A DNA stretch of 64,000 nucleotides from Endozoicomonas sp. 8E. GTDB taxonomy: Bacteria > Pseudomonadota > Gammaproteobacteria > Pseudomonadales > Endozoicomonadaceae. A program made the translations under genes and the position numbers. Shown piece by piece: positions 28,287-39,800 of this stretch (the first letter of the stretch is position 1; each line of letters begins with the position of its first letter). The stretch is taken from positions 998,501 through 1,062,500 of the forward strand of contig NZ_CP120717.1 of the NCBI RefSeq assembly GCF_032883915.1. Direction: 5' to 3'. The notes beneath the pieces are model-generated. The model did no database searches, was not told where the DNA came from, and worked only from the letters and a program-made list of their open reading frames with translations.

Positions 28287-28314
28287 TTAGACCTTAAGGT
28301 AGGATTAAAGTTCC
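28287..28314 (-). promoter_or_regulatory. Sigma-E-like promoter of gene D
   Basis: GGAACTT (28308-28314), 15 bases, GTCTAA (28287-28292) on the minus strand, a full consensus match. It is 55 bases upstream of the chosen start. The alternative ATG at 28270 would leave a leader of only about 10 bases with no ribosome site, which supports the start at 28231. Confidence 0.75.
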
Positions 28315-28385
28315 ATTTTGGTCGTTATTCGTTGCCATTGGGGGAAGTTCCCGATCTCGAATAAGGCATCATGGCCAGACGGTTG

Positions 28386-31300
28386 TCAGGTATCCAATGA
28401 CTCATAAATCGAATTCAAATTCACGGTACTCAAAAACTCTTCCGCAATTTTTGTCAACTCACGGGATTTGAGCACCAGAGCGTTATTGGCATTTTGTGCC
28501 TGCTTTAAATAAGCATCCTTAACAGAATTCTGAAAGGATAAAGAGCTATTAATATAACGCATCATGTCAAACAGCTCTTTTGCTGAGGATGGCTCATGAG
28601 CGCCATAGAAATCTTGACTCAGGGACTCTTGCATTTGAGCTTGGGCCCAACAATACGATAAGCTACCGCCCTTCGAGTGGGCTACTCCATACAGGTAATG
28701 ACAGAAGGCCTGCTGAATCGCTTGCTGGTATTTGTTTCTTAAATTATCTAAACGCCTTTGATATTCCGGTAACAGTGCAAAGGACTCCAGTTTGACAAAG
28801 GACTTCAGTTTGGTGTTTTCCAATAACATCTTAAGGTCCGGGCTGTTCTCAACTTTTCGTTGAAACAGAGCCTCGGCTTTTTCCTTAATCATCGTGTTGT
28901 TCCAGGAAGGTTGCCCCAGGATAATCACGGGTCGGTGGTTTGCCTTGCCCGAGCTTGATTTCCTGAACGCAGGATGGTGCACCAGCATTCGCTCTATATC
29001 TGGAATGCCCTCAGGTTCGTCCGACCAGGAACTTTGTAAAGATAAGCAGGCTATTTCACCTTTAAGGAATGGCGAAACCCCATCATGTTCGTGAGTGACC
29101 AACATAGTCCTGGTTAATTTCTTCTGGAAGTGCTCAGGGACTGACAGCCATGAATAGCTATGTTTCTCCCTGGACAAATAGGCCTTGTACCAGTTTTTCA
29201 GACAATGGGCAGCTTTAACCTTCAGTTCATCGACAGCTTCCAGGCTCACCAATAGCTGATGAAATTCATAGGCATTGATATTGACCCGGTACGGGCCAGA
29301 GGCCGTCAGTGGATCCAGCCAACCCAATTTCAAGGCTTCACTGGTAAAGTGAATAACCGCAGGTTTAGTTAAGTCACTGTCCATCAGTATCATAATTATT
29401 GAACTCAGCCACTGGCGAGGGCTTGCTCCACCCTGAATAATCATTTTTGAATAAAGTAACTTAAGTTGTTCAGTGATTTGATCTTCATCACTCTTGGACA
29501 ATATTTTTCTTACCGCCTCCGACATTGGGCTGTAGGTATTCCCATCTTCGCCGTCCTTAGTACCCGTCAATACAATCTCGTCCCAACCTAATTCTTTTGT
29601 CTCAAGCGACATCAGCAATGAGACGCCCACGGAAAAACTGGTTAAATTGTTTTCCTCCCAAAGGTTCATGACTATTTTAGAAATACTTAGATTGACTTTC
29701 GGGCATGCACTGTTTGTCTCAAAGTCTTTGTTCAGTTCCTCCAAACTCATGCCACAGGCTTTAGCCAAAGTTTGTTGTTGTGCTAAATCAGCCCGTTTCA
29801 GGAAATCCTTTAGTAAAGCATTAATTTTCTTTGATTTATTGCTGGAATCTGTGATCTTTATGGTGGCTTGGAAATTAATTGTCGTTTCTTCCGTCTCTCC
29901 AGGCTCCCCACCCAAATCCACTGACTTCCAGGTTTGCCCGCCATCCCCGGAATACTCGGCAAAGACGTGGACAAAGCTTTCGATTTGTCGACATGGAATT
30001 CCGAAATAACGGCAAAAAGCAACAAAAGCAGGCACACGATGACGACAGCTACCTTGCTGCCGTGTGACGAGAAATTCAAAGAAATTTTCCGTACGCTCTG
30101 GTTTTGCCTTACCGGAAAACCGTCGGCAATACTTCCTGATCGCCTCGATTCGTTGCTCAGTGTCTTTGGCGTCTTTTATGGTCTGCAAAAGCTCCCGTAC
30201 TTTGGCTCGACGTTGTTGGTCAATGGTCGTAAATACCCTGTCCAGTACTGTTTTCATGCCTTCTGAACAGTGGGTGTCCAAATCTGTTGGGGTTTGTCTG
30301 GCATGAGTTGCTTTGCCCGGCTCTCTCGGTTCCACAACATAAACCACTCTGATACGCTGGCCGGCTTTGGCCTCAGGAACAGACAGTGTGTGAAGCCCGG
30401 TATATGGGTCCCTGACCAGGGTAAATGGCAAATCGGGTTCCACACGCAGGGCCACGATATAATCGTTGGGCTTCAGGCTGGGCAATGCATATTGACCATT
30501 GTCCGATGATAATTCCCGGGTTCCCAGCGTTTGATCGCTGGCTAATGTCAGTGTCTGGTCAGGCCCGGGTAAACGGTCAGGTATGAGGGTTTCGACACCC
30601 CATATGTGTATATCCTTAAGATCGATCAGTTTGATATTACCCTCAGAAGTTACGTATACATCCAGTGCCGAACACCGATACATACGGGAAATATTCTTAT
30701 CCGTATCAAAAACTATATGATCCACAGGATCAGGTTCGTATAGAACCTCGTAGTTCGTTCTCTGATCCAATGTCGGAGCCTGGTTCTTGAAGTCTTCAGG
30801 TTTGTATTTTTCAAGCGCGTTATCATCGCCAATGCAATAGCTTGGCAGATCAATTATCTGATGCCAAAACTCAGGCCGTAATTGAACGGCATTGGATGTC
30901 CATGTGCTTATCCGCTGATCAACCTCCCGAAGACAAGGCTGGGAATCCGGCATTTTCAGCGCTTGTTCCGCTTCTTCCGTCATGGGAAACAGGCTGTTGG
31001 CGTCCACGCCCGTGTGGCCAAACTCATGCTTGAACCAGCATTGCTGCCAGTATCGGTACAGTGCCCGGATGAGAATATCGTCCGACGCATCCGGCTTCAG
31101 GGAAAGACCGGATGCCTGCCACCTGGCCAGAGCCACCTCCTTGATGATTTCCGTTTTGGCTGCCACTTTATCGAGATGAGCGTTAATACGAATTTCATGG
31201 CGTTTTTCATCAAGACTGTTGCGATCACTGCTTCGTATCAGCCATGGGCGATGAATGCCGGATACCGTTTGGTAGAACCATTCGCACATTTCAGTGTCAA

Positions 31301-34300
31301 GCGCTTCTTTATCCATGGCAAGAGCCAATGAATTTGGCAGTTCCTCCAGCGACAGGTCAGCTGCCATCAGATAAAGCCGGTAGTGCTGATTGAGGCATTG
31401 ATGAAGTGCTTTGTCGCTAAAATCACCCCCTCTGTTAACGGCTCTGGCAACATTCTGTAGATCAAGGCTGGTCGGTTGCAATGGCATTTTTTTGCCTTGC
31501 AGGTGAGCCATTAAACGACAATGTTTTTCTGTTAGCTGTTTAGCGGCTAGTGTCCCTTCTGAGGACTCTGGCAACACTTTTTCGGCAATGGTTTGTAATT
31601 CTGCCGGGTTGTACTGCCGGATGGGTAAATGCCGAAAACGTCCTTTCAGCGCCGGTGATAAGGGTTTTCGCCCGCTGTATTCAGGCGGATTGATGGTGGC
31701 AAACAGGTGGAAACCCGGATGGGCGTCACCGGCCAGAATATCGTTTAACTCCCCTTCCAGATGCTGGCTGTCGATCAGATTCATTTCCGAAATCACCACG
31801 ATGCCACCTTTAATTTTTGCCTTCTGGATCGCTTCACACACTTTGTCCCAGGAACAATCGCAGGCATTCAGGTAATAGACTTCCGGCATGGATTCTCCCC
31901 GTCGCTCAGCCTCCTGTCTGACGCTTTCAATCACCAGGTTCAGCGTGGCATCTTTACCCCGTCCGGCCGGGCCTTCAATCAGTGTTGCCTGACGGCCGCC
32001 GTGTTTTATTTTGAGATGATAAGCCTGTTGACAGCGGTTTAAATCCTGCCCAAGCCGTCGCGCCAGTTCACGGACTGCCGAGCCGGAGGTATCAAAGTCT
32101 GGTCGGATTTTTTCGCTGACTGTACTGAAGGTCTGCTGCATTTCCTGCAGGGTCTTGTTATGAACTCTGTCGCTCAGGGTATTGTTCGGGTGGTAATGGG
32201 CAGCAAACCAGATTTCCAGTGCTGACAGGGCGTCCTGATGCGTTTCGGTGATTTCGGGCCCCAGTACATCCCGAAAACTCTGTTGGATCAAACTGTGTAT
32301 TTGCTCACAGGTCACACTGCCGCGTGCGGGCAGGGCACGATCCAGATACCAGCCCACCCAACTGCAGATATCGGTTAAATCCCTGGGGGTAAACTCATGG
32401 TCGGGCAAGAGTTCCTGATAATATTGCCAGAGTGCCATCACACCTTTGGTGGCACTGCGTGCAATGTCGTTTATTTGCTGCTCCAGTAGATGCTCTTGTA
32501 AATGCTTGACCAAAGCCGGTTCCACCACCCTGTCCCGAAGGAATACCTGGTCCAGGCGTGGGTAGTAAGCTCTGGGCAGTTTCTCTTTCAGGGCCGGGTC
32601 CATTTGGCGCCCGGCGTAATGATCCGGGTTACCGGTGAGAATCACCCGGTGTTTTGGGCTGACCTTGACAGGATGACCATTCACATAAATACAGGGTTGC
32701 GGTTCCCATAAGCCATTCAATGATGCCAGCAATCCGGTCTGGGCCAGGTTGGCTTCATCCAGAACCAGGGTAATGTATTCTCCGTCTTTGTCGGATTTGC
32801 TATTGGCCCATTCCATCAGCGCCCGGTTTTGCTGCACCATAGAGCGGTCGCCATCGGCCTGTTGCTGCCATTGCCAGCGTTTCATCAGGGTTTGTTCGCT
32901 GTCGGAAGGTCCAAGGGAAATGACTGAAACTTGTCCTGAAGCCCTGGCCATTTTGGCAGAAAAGTAACTTTTTCCGGTGCCGGTTTCTCCCTGCAGGAAG
33001 ATAACAGGAGAGTCCGTAAGCCGGTCACGGAGCCGGGACAATCGACGACTTTCACGATCTTTCTGACTTATCTTGCCGTGATAAAGATCCCGGGCCAGAG
33101 CAGACAGGGGGTCATCAGCGGTATCCGTCCATTTCAGTGATTCAGACAGTCGATTTTCTATGTGCTCAATGCCTGCTGCGTCAGAATTGGCTGTTCTGGC
33201 AACATGAAAACAATCGCTGGCCAAAGATTGAATGGCATCGGTCCGGGTCTGCCCTGACGGCAAAGGTAACTGCCAGCCAGAAGCCAGTGCATCCTGCAAA
33301 CGTTTGATCTGTCTCGATGGCCTGATGGCTAAGGATTGACAGGGCTCTGTTGACACCGGATCGACTGCCAACTGTTGCGCCATTGCCTGTCGTTGTTGTT
33401 CAGGCGCATGGGCCACAATCATGGCACAGAACCTGCCGAGAACTTCTTCATCCCACGGTGGCAATGGACGTTCGTAGCGCAGTTTTAATTCTTCATTAAG
33501 TACTCCCGGGTCAAAAGCTCTGACCAGTGGCCAGAGGTTCTGCTCCACAAAAGCTCTATCCAACTTTGGAGCACTGGTGATGATGTCATTTAACCGATCC
33601 GGGTCTACCGAGGCGGTCTGATTCTCATCCGCATTCGGCATCTTATCCGGTAACAAGAGCCAACAAGCCACTTTCATAAAGTCACGCACTGAAGGATTCT
33701 GCCGGGTGCCATGGGTGATAAGGCTATTGATGGCCTTGCGCCAATGGCGGGGTAAAAGCTGCGGGGAATGGTCAACCTGCTGTGCTCGCCGGGCAGCCAT
33801 TATCAGGTTGTGCAACAATCCTTCCGTGATTTCAGGCAGAGGGTTACAAAGGTCGGCTGGTACGGTTTTAAAAGCTGCGTAAAGCTCATCAAGTGCTTGT
33901 TCTGGCAGCTCAGTCCGGGGAATATCATGTTTGTGGGCATTAATATCCCAGAGATCGACCCGGCGACACCGCTTACCCATGGCAACCATTGAATTAACCA
34001 GTGAAGATGGGCTTCTTGCAGCCTTGGGCCAGAGCAGGGTGATATGAGCTTTTGGGTAGGCCTGTAATTGGCCATTCACCAGCAGAGGTTGCCCGACAAC
34101 CAGGGGTTCCAGAAGCTGCTGAAGGGTTGGATTAGTTTCCAGCCCTCGCAATACCACCGGCCTGCCAGCGGTTAATGCCTCCTGCAGCTTACTCTGATTT
34201 CTGCCAAAATGAGCCTTTTGTTCCGAAGTGATATGGATATTATCAAAGAGCTGGCTGAAGCTGGTCTGTTCATTGACCTGAATCACCAGAGGGGCTTGCC

Positions 34301-35828
34301 GCTGATTATTAATCCAATAACTTGCCTGACCAGGTTGTTGATAGGTGACAGCACGAAAGGCCAGGTGCTTGCTCATTTTTTCCTGAAGTTTGGACAGAGG
34401 GTAATCATCGGTTTCTGCCAGACCCAGAGCGTCCGGCTGCCGTCTTGAATAAGCCACCTGAAGTTCGGGCTCCAGACCAGTGGTCTCGCGAATAGTCTGC
34501 AGTGAACCCAGCAAACGAAACCAGAGAACCTCAGTGAGGGGAGAGGTTACCGTGACTGCACCACCTGCCCGAACCTGCTCTAACAGACAGTTGTCAGGGA
34601 CTGCATAGCCTTCCGGGGCAATGGCAATCGGGCTCAGCCATTCACTGATATTGCTCTCGTTAATAATGATCGGGGTTCGTGGCGCAGAGTCTTTATTGTC
34701 ACCTTCTTTGACACCTTTTTTTACACGAGAGTGGAACAGGCTCTGGAACAATGAATGAAGTTCGTCCTTCCCCACTGGCATCTGATAAAACTGAACATCG
34801 TCGGGTAACGGGCAGATCTTCCCGTTGCTCTCAAAACACTGTTGCGCCAGCATCTGTCGAATTGTCTGTTCAAAGGCCAGATCTTCCCAGTCGGCCCCTT
34901 TCAGAATCACCCGTTGTCCGGCCCTCAATGTCTCAAGCCTGCCGGGCAGGTGCTGGATTCGCCCCTGTTTATCCACTCCGGGGCCGCCCAGCAGCAACTG
35001 TCGCCAGTTGCTGTGCAAATGGCAGTCAATTAAAACACTATTGTCGTCGTCCATAGCACTTTCGGCAGAGGGGAGTTCAGTCAATAGCGGAGGTACCTTG
35101 TCGATCTCCATCGATGGGTCATTGCCAGTCTGTGCGTTGAACTGCCAGGTATTTTCCGGTCGATTAATTCGTCGCCAGAAATCAGCACCCGGTGCGCCGG
35201 CCGCGTCATCACGCCCGCCAACTGATGCCAGCTGTGCAGGGTCTGCCAGGACCAATAGAGAAACATGCTGACCCAGAGGGCGCTTCTCCTGGCTGACTTT
35301 GTCGTACAGACAGGGGTTATCCGGGTCCAGTAAATCATTAAGTTTGGGCAGTTCTTCGCTGGTGAGCTTTCGGATATCGATCACCAGAGTGAATGGCTGT
35401 GAAGCTTCAAACAGCTTGCCCGAACTGAGAGTGTGGCGGCCCTCTTCGGAAATGCTCAACCGACTCACCAGGTTGGCCTGTGAGAGGTCATCGGGGTGAG
35501 AAATAACAGTAACATCCTGATGTTCATCACAGGTCCTGGCAATCAGAAGCTGTCGAACCTGGTCATCACTGGCGACAAAACGAAAATCGAAGGAATGAGC
35601 CGCCTTTGGGAGCGAGGAATCCATTGAGGATACGGTTCTCGTTTTGTCAGGCAATGTCTCCGAAGAGGGCGATCTCTCTAGTCTGGACCTTACTTCAGAG
35701 CAGATTTCTACATCCTGCTTTTCCTTTGACGATACATCCAGCTTTGCCATCTTGGCTGCCACGGCATAATCAGGCAGGCTTCGATCAAGAACGTGTTTTT
35801 TGGTACCTCGATCAATCTGACCATCCAT
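28386..35828 (-). CDS. Gene E: giant AAA+ / transglutaminase-like protein
   Basis: 2480 residues from the ATG at 35828, with AGGGAG a few bases upstream; an in-frame TTG at 35846 is less likely. The localisation-like motif has decayed to AAKMAKLD. P-loops are at 947 and 1286. The triad is C1928 (GSCRHR), H1954 (HVFAEY) and D1971 (SVDLGG). The linker after the second AAA+ module is the shortest of the D/E pair. The C-terminal half ends in YGAHEPSSAKEL and NLNSIYESLDT, slightly altered from the usual DPSSPEEL and NLNSLYESLDT. It is the sister of D: N-terminal half, AAA core and beta segment align closely, while the region after the triad differs by many substitutions. The gene lies just downstream of the palindromic repeat array but keeps its own promoter. 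Confidence 0.92.
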   Translation of the reverse strand: MDGQIDRGTKKHVLDRSLPDYAVAAKMAKLDVSSKEKQDVEICSEVRSRLERSPSSETLPDKTRTVSSMDSSLPKAAHSFDFRFVASDDQVRQLLIARTCDEHQDVTVISHPDDLSQANLVSRLSISEEGRHTLSSGKLFEASQPFTLVIDIRKLTSEELPKLNDLLDPDNPCLYDKVSQEKRPLGQHVSLLVLADPAQLASVGGRDDAAGAPGADFWRRINRPENTWQFNAQTGNDPSMEIDKVPPLLTELPSAESAMDDDNSVLIDCHLHSNWRQLLLGGPGVDKQGRIQHLPGRLETLRAGQRVILKGADWEDLAFEQTIRQMLAQQCFESNGKICPLPDDVQFYQMPVGKDELHSLFQSLFHSRVKKGVKEGDNKDSAPRTPIIINESNISEWLSPIAIAPEGYAVPDNCLLEQVRAGGAVTVTSPLTEVLWFRLLGSLQTIRETTGLEPELQVAYSRRQPDALGLAETDDYPLSKLQEKMSKHLAFRAVTYQQPGQASYWINNQRQAPLVIQVNEQTSFSQLFDNIHITSEQKAHFGRNQSKLQEALTAGRPVVLRGLETNPTLQQLLEPLVVGQPLLVNGQLQAYPKAHITLLWPKAARSPSSLVNSMVAMGKRCRRVDLWDINAHKHDIPRTELPEQALDELYAAFKTVPADLCNPLPEITEGLLHNLIMAARRAQQVDHSPQLLPRHWRKAINSLITHGTRQNPSVRDFMKVACWLLLPDKMPNADENQTASVDPDRLNDIITSAPKLDRAFVEQNLWPLVRAFDPGVLNEELKLRYERPLPPWDEEVLGRFCAMIVAHAPEQQRQAMAQQLAVDPVSTEPCQSLAIRPSRQIKRLQDALASGWQLPLPSGQTRTDAIQSLASDCFHVARTANSDAAGIEHIENRLSESLKWTDTADDPLSALARDLYHGKISQKDRESRRLSRLRDRLTDSPVIFLQGETGTGKSYFSAKMARASGQVSVISLGPSDSEQTLMKRWQWQQQADGDRSMVQQNRALMEWANSKSDKDGEYITLVLDEANLAQTGLLASLNGLWEPQPCIYVNGHPVKVSPKHRVILTGNPDHYAGRQMDPALKEKLPRAYYPRLDQVFLRDRVVEPALVKHLQEHLLEQQINDIARSATKGVMALWQYYQELLPDHEFTPRDLTDICSWVGWYLDRALPARGSVTCEQIHSLIQQSFRDVLGPEITETHQDALSALEIWFAAHYHPNNTLSDRVHNKTLQEMQQTFSTVSEKIRPDFDTSGSAVRELARRLGQDLNRCQQAYHLKIKHGGRQATLIEGPAGRGKDATLNLVIESVRQEAERRGESMPEVYYLNACDCSWDKVCEAIQKAKIKGGIVVISEMNLIDSQHLEGELNDILAGDAHPGFHLFATINPPEYSGRKPLSPALKGRFRHLPIRQYNPAELQTIAEKVLPESSEGTLAAKQLTEKHCRLMAHLQGKKMPLQPTSLDLQNVARAVNRGGDFSDKALHQCLNQHYRLYLMAADLSLEELPNSLALAMDKEALDTEMCEWFYQTVSGIHRPWLIRSSDRNSLDEKRHEIRINAHLDKVAAKTEIIKEVALARWQASGLSLKPDASDDILIRALYRYWQQCWFKHEFGHTGVDANSLFPMTEEAEQALKMPDSQPCLREVDQRISTWTSNAVQLRPEFWHQIIDLPSYCIGDDNALEKYKPEDFKNQAPTLDQRTNYEVLYEPDPVDHIVFDTDKNISRMYRCSALDVYVTSEGNIKLIDLKDIHIWGVETLIPDRLPGPDQTLTLASDQTLGTRELSSDNGQYALPSLKPNDYIVALRVEPDLPFTLVRDPYTGLHTLSVPEAKAGQRIRVVYVVEPREPGKATHARQTPTDLDTHCSEGMKTVLDRVFTTIDQQRRAKVRELLQTIKDAKDTEQRIEAIRKYCRRFSGKAKPERTENFFEFLVTRQQGSCRHRVPAFVAFCRYFGIPCRQIESFVHVFAEYSGDGGQTWKSVDLGGEPGETEETTINFQATIKITDSSNKSKKINALLKDFLKRADLAQQQTLAKACGMSLEELNKDFETNSACPKVNLSISKIVMNLWEENNLTSFSVGVSLLMSLETKELGWDEIVLTGTKDGEDGNTYSPMSEAVRKILSKSDEDQITEQLKLLYSKMIIQGGASPRQWLSSIIMILMDSDLTKPAVIHFTSEALKLGWLDPLTASGPYRVNINAYEFHQLLVSLEAVDELKVKAAHCLKNWYKAYLSREKHSYSWLSVPEHFQKKLTRTMLVTHEHDGVSPFLKGEIACLSLQSSWSDEPEGIPDIERMLVHHPAFRKSSSGKANHRPVIILGQPSWNNTMIKEKAEALFQRKVENSPDLKMLLENTKLKSFVKLESFALLPEYQRRLDNLRNKYQQAIQQAFCHYLYGVAHSKGGSLSYCWAQAQMQESLSQDFYGAHEPSSAKELFDMMRYINSSLSFQNSVKDAYLKQAQNANNALVLKSRELTKIAEEFLSTVNLNSIYESLDT

Positions 35829-35884
35829 AGTCAATCTCCCTCTCAACTGTCATTTGAAGGACTTTATTGAAATTGTTTAATGGG

Positions 35885-35913
35885 TTAGACCTGTAAGGTG
35901 TGATTAAAGTTCC
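35885..35913 (-). promoter_or_regulatory. Sigma-E-like promoter of gene E
   Basis: GGAACTT (35907-35913), 16 bases, GTCTAA (35885-35890) on the minus strand; the only copy with a 16-base spacer, also within the known RpoE range. It lies 56 bases before the start codon, between the repeat array and the gene. Confidence 0.75.
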
Positions 35914-35988
35914 ATTTTAACTGTTACCCCTCTGTGGGGGTGTCCAACCTGCTGTTATAGAGTCTTTAGGCCTATGCGGAACTAAAGG

Positions 35989-36808
35989 GTCGTCATTCCC
36001 GCGAAGGCGGGAATCCAGGGCCAAGTGTGGGTCTCTGCCTTCTCGGGGATGACAAGGCCAGGGGGGCACCGTGCAGTATGGTTCTGGTGGTGAGTCAGTG
36101 TGGATTCCCGCCTTCGCGGGTGTCGCAAAACTCCAACAGCTCGTTCCCATGCTCTGAGGTCGTCATTCCCGCGAAGGCGGGAATCCAGCGCTAACGGTGG
36201 ATCTCTGCCTTCTCGGGGATGACAAGGCCAGGGGGGGCACCGGGCAGTATAATTCTGGTGGTGAGTCAATGTGGATTCCCGCCTTCGAGGGTGTCGCAAA
36301 ACTCCAACAGCTCGTTCCCATGCTCTGAGGTCGTCATTCCCGCGAAGGCGGGAATCCAGCGCTAACGTTGGATCTCTGCCTTCTCGGGGATGACAAGGCC
36401 GGGGGGGCACCGGGCAGTATGGTTCTGGTGGTGAGTCAGTGTGGATTCCCGCCTTCGCGGGTGTCGCAAAACTCCAACAGCTCGTTCCCATGCTCTGAGG
36501 TCGTCATTCCCGCGAAGGCGGGAATCCAGCGCTAACGTTGGATCTCTGCCTTCTCGGGGACGACAAGGCCAGGGGGGCACCGGGCAGTATGGTTCTGGTG
36601 GTGAGTCAGTGTGGATTCCCGCCTTCGCGGGTGTCGCAAAACTCCAACAGCTCGTTCCCATGCTCTGAGGTCGTCATTCCCGCGAAGGCGGGAATCCAGC
36701 GCTAACGTTGGATCTCTGCCTTCTCGGGGACGACAAGGCCAGGGGGGCACCGGGCAGTATGGTTCTGGTGGTGAGTCAGTGTGGATTCCCGCCTTCGCGG
36801 GAATGACG
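35989..36808. repeat. Array of five ~170-bp repeats built from a REP/dRS3-like palindrome
   Basis: Units start with CGTCATTCCCGCGAAGG at 35991, 36161, 36332, 36502 and 36672 (periods 170, 171, 170, 170); the fifth is cut short at about 36808. Each unit holds three versions of one palindrome: a forward copy containing ATTCCC-N8-GGGAAT, a degraded inverted copy (GGATCTCTGCCTTCTCGGGG), and an inverted copy that loses its end in units 1-4 (GGATTCCCGCCTTCGCGGG then TGTCGC) but is complete in the last unit. The array therefore begins and ends with inverted complete palindromes. ATTCCC-N8-GGGAAT is the pattern of the neisserial dRS3 element, and similar palindromes are dispersed in many proteobacteria. 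Units 3 to 5 are almost identical. The rest of the 1048-base gap (35829-36876) holds the promoter of E and the tail of F, and no gene. Confidence 0.9.
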
Positions 36809-36876
36809 AGAATGAAGTCGGGAATGACGGGAGGGAAGTTACCGATCTCTGATAACGCATCATGACCAAACGGTTA

Positions 36877-39800
36877 TCATGTAGCCAATGCCTCACAAAG
36901 CGAATTCAAATTCACGCTGTTCAAAAACTCTTCGGCGATGGTATTCAGCTCATTGGTTTTGAGCACCAGAGCATCACTGGCGTTAAGTGCCTGGCGTAGA
37001 CAGTCATCCTGAATAGATTTCTCAAGCTCTTCATTTCTGATTGCAGACATCATGGCATGCAGTTCTTCTGGTGAGGATGGGTCATGAGCGCCATACCTGT
37101 GATCATCCCAGCATCCATCTATGTGGGCATTGGCCCAGCAATAGGTCAGGCACCCGCCTTTCAGGTGTGTCACTTCATACAGATAATGACTAAAGGCCTG
37201 CTTAAGGGCCCTCATGCATTTGTCTTGTAAATTATTTATGAGAGCTTCTTCCTCTGAAGATAACCTGAGAGGCTCCAGAATGGATTGGTAGCGTCTTGAG
37301 ATATCAGACCTTTTTTTCCTATATTCCTTTTTATGATCTGGTGATCTCGCCGTGTAGTCGTTGTCCAATGCTGACAGAGCCAGCTCGAGTTCTTTTTTTC
37401 TTGCCATAAATTGACTGTTTTTTTCCAACAAATGTTTCAGGTCTGAGCGGTTCTCAGCGATTTGTTGTAACAGGGCTTCGACCTTTTTATACTTCACTTT
37501 CAAGTCAGATATCCAGAAGTCAGGCTTCCCCGTGATAATCACCGGACGGTGGTGCGCTTTGCCCGAGATTAATTTCGGAAATGCAGGATGGTGAACCAGC
37601 ATTCGTTCTATATTCGCAATGCCCTCAGGTTGGTCCGTCCAGGCGTTGCGTACAGATGAGGTGAGAATGTTTTTTTCCAGAAATGGCGATAACCCATGAT
37701 GACAACGAGTGACAAAAAAGGCCCCGAATTTACTTGTTTGGAAGGAATGGTAAGCCCTTTGCCATGACTGGCTATCTTTCTCTCTGAAGAATAATTTCTT
37801 ATACCACTTTTTCAGTAAATGGCTGGCTTTAACCCTCAGTTCATCGACACCTTGCAGACGAACCAATAGCTCATGGTGTTGATGGGCCTCTACGATCTGG
37901 CCTGCATAGGTCGGCGGTATATCCAGCCAACCCGATGCCAGGGCTTCCCGGGCAAAGTCAATAACCGCGGGAGTCAGATCAATGTCACTCAGAATATTCT
38001 GCATTAAGATTAACCAGTCCTCAGGTTCTGATGAGCCATGAATAATCATTTTTGAGTGCAATAACTTGAGGGGTTCAGTAACCTGATTTCTATCACTGCT
38101 GGACAAGATGTGTTTGACGGTCTCCGACATCGGATGACTTTTGTCAAAGACAGTACAAACCAACTCCGTCTCGTCAAACCCTAATGCTTTTGTTTCCAGT
38201 GACACTAATATTGAGACACCCATGGAAAAGCCGGTTAAATAGTTTGTCTCCCAGAGATTCTTTACTATTTCGAAAATATCCGGAAGGGTTTCCGGCGATT
38301 CACAGCCTGCCTCAAGGGCCTCGTTCAGTTCTTCAGGACTTGTTCCGCAGGCTTCAGCCAGAGTTTGTTGTTGTGCTAAATCAGCATCTTTCAGGTGCCC
38401 ATTCAGCAGATCTCTGGTCTTCTTCAACTCAGTGCCGGAAACACTGACTCTTCTGGTGTCCTGGAACTCAGGGAGGATTTCTGTTACCTCGACAGGCGCT
38501 CCGCCCAAATCCACCGATTTCCAGGTTTGGCCACCGTCCGGCGAACACTCTGCAAAGGCGTGGGTATCATTGGATATTTGTCGGCATGGAATGCCAAAAT
38601 AACGACATAAAGCAATAAAAACAGGCACACGATGACGACAGCTGCCTTGTCGGCGTGTTACCAGGAAGTGAAAGAAATTTTTATTGCGCTTTGCTACAGC
38701 AACACCGGAAAAGTCTTCGCAATAATCCCTGATTGCCCTGATACGCTGCTCCGTGTCTTCAGCCTTTACTATTTTCAGCAAAGGTTTCCTTACTTTGGAT
38801 GCCTGTTTCTCAATCTTCTCAAACACGTCGTCCAGTACTGTTTTCATACCCTCGCAACACTGGGCGTCAAAACGTCTTGATTGTGCTGGCCGGATTTCTT
38901 CAGCAGCTGTTTTTTTGCCCGCTTCTCTGGGTTCTACAACATAAGCAAATTTAATGTTCTGGTCGGCTTTGGCTTCTGGAATAAATAGTGTGTGTATACC
39001 GGTATATCGGTCCCTGAGCAGTGTGAATGCCAGATTGGGTTCTATGCGCAGTGCCACGATGTAGTCCTTGACTGTCAGGCTGGGCAATATAAATTGACCA
39101 TTTTTTGATGACATATAAAAGGTAGCCAGTGTTTGGTCGCTGGCTAATGTCACTTCCCGGTCATGCTCTGGTAACCGGGCAGGTATGATGACTTCGACTC
39201 CCTGCATGTGTTTATCATTAATACTGATGCTTTTGATTTTGCCCTCAGGTGATACATAAATATCCTCTGCCAATGACCGATAAATCCCGGGAAAATGGTC
39301 CGGATCATCAAAAATTATGTAATCGTCAAGTTGTCGCTCGCTCTCTTTCTCATTCTCATAGTCCGTTCTTCGGTCCAATACCGGAGCCTCTTTCTCATGG
39401 ACTTCCGGAATGTATTTTTCTGGAATGCCAGCACCGCAGACAGCCAACGCTTTATTAACAGGTTGTGGCTCGTGGTTGGTTCTCTGATCCAATGCCGCAG
39501 TTTGCATCTCGTGGACTTGTGGCGGCACTTTATCACTGCTAATGGTCAAAACATCGTTAACAGTCTGTGGCGCAGGCTCCGTTCTCTGATCCAATGTCTG
39601 AGCCTGTTTCTCGTGGACTTCTGGCTTGTCTTGTTCAGGAGCTTTATCACCACCAATAGCGGATGCTTCGTTGATAAAATCGTCTGCCAGATGGTTCGGC
39701 AGATCACTGATCTGATGCCAGAACGCAGGCCACCATTGAACTTCATCGGCTTTCCAGTCCCTTATCTGCTGATCAGCGGCGTGAAGATAAGGCTGGTTAG

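Noticed and set aside
35989-36808. CRISPR array
   Set aside because: The period is ~170 bases, whole units are near-identical rather than only short repeats, and there are no unique spacers.
35917-36896. Open frames on both strands inside the palindromic array (FPRRRES- and RLRGNDD-type peptides)
   Set aside because: These are the usual artificial translations of this palindrome; they repeat with the 170-bp unit.
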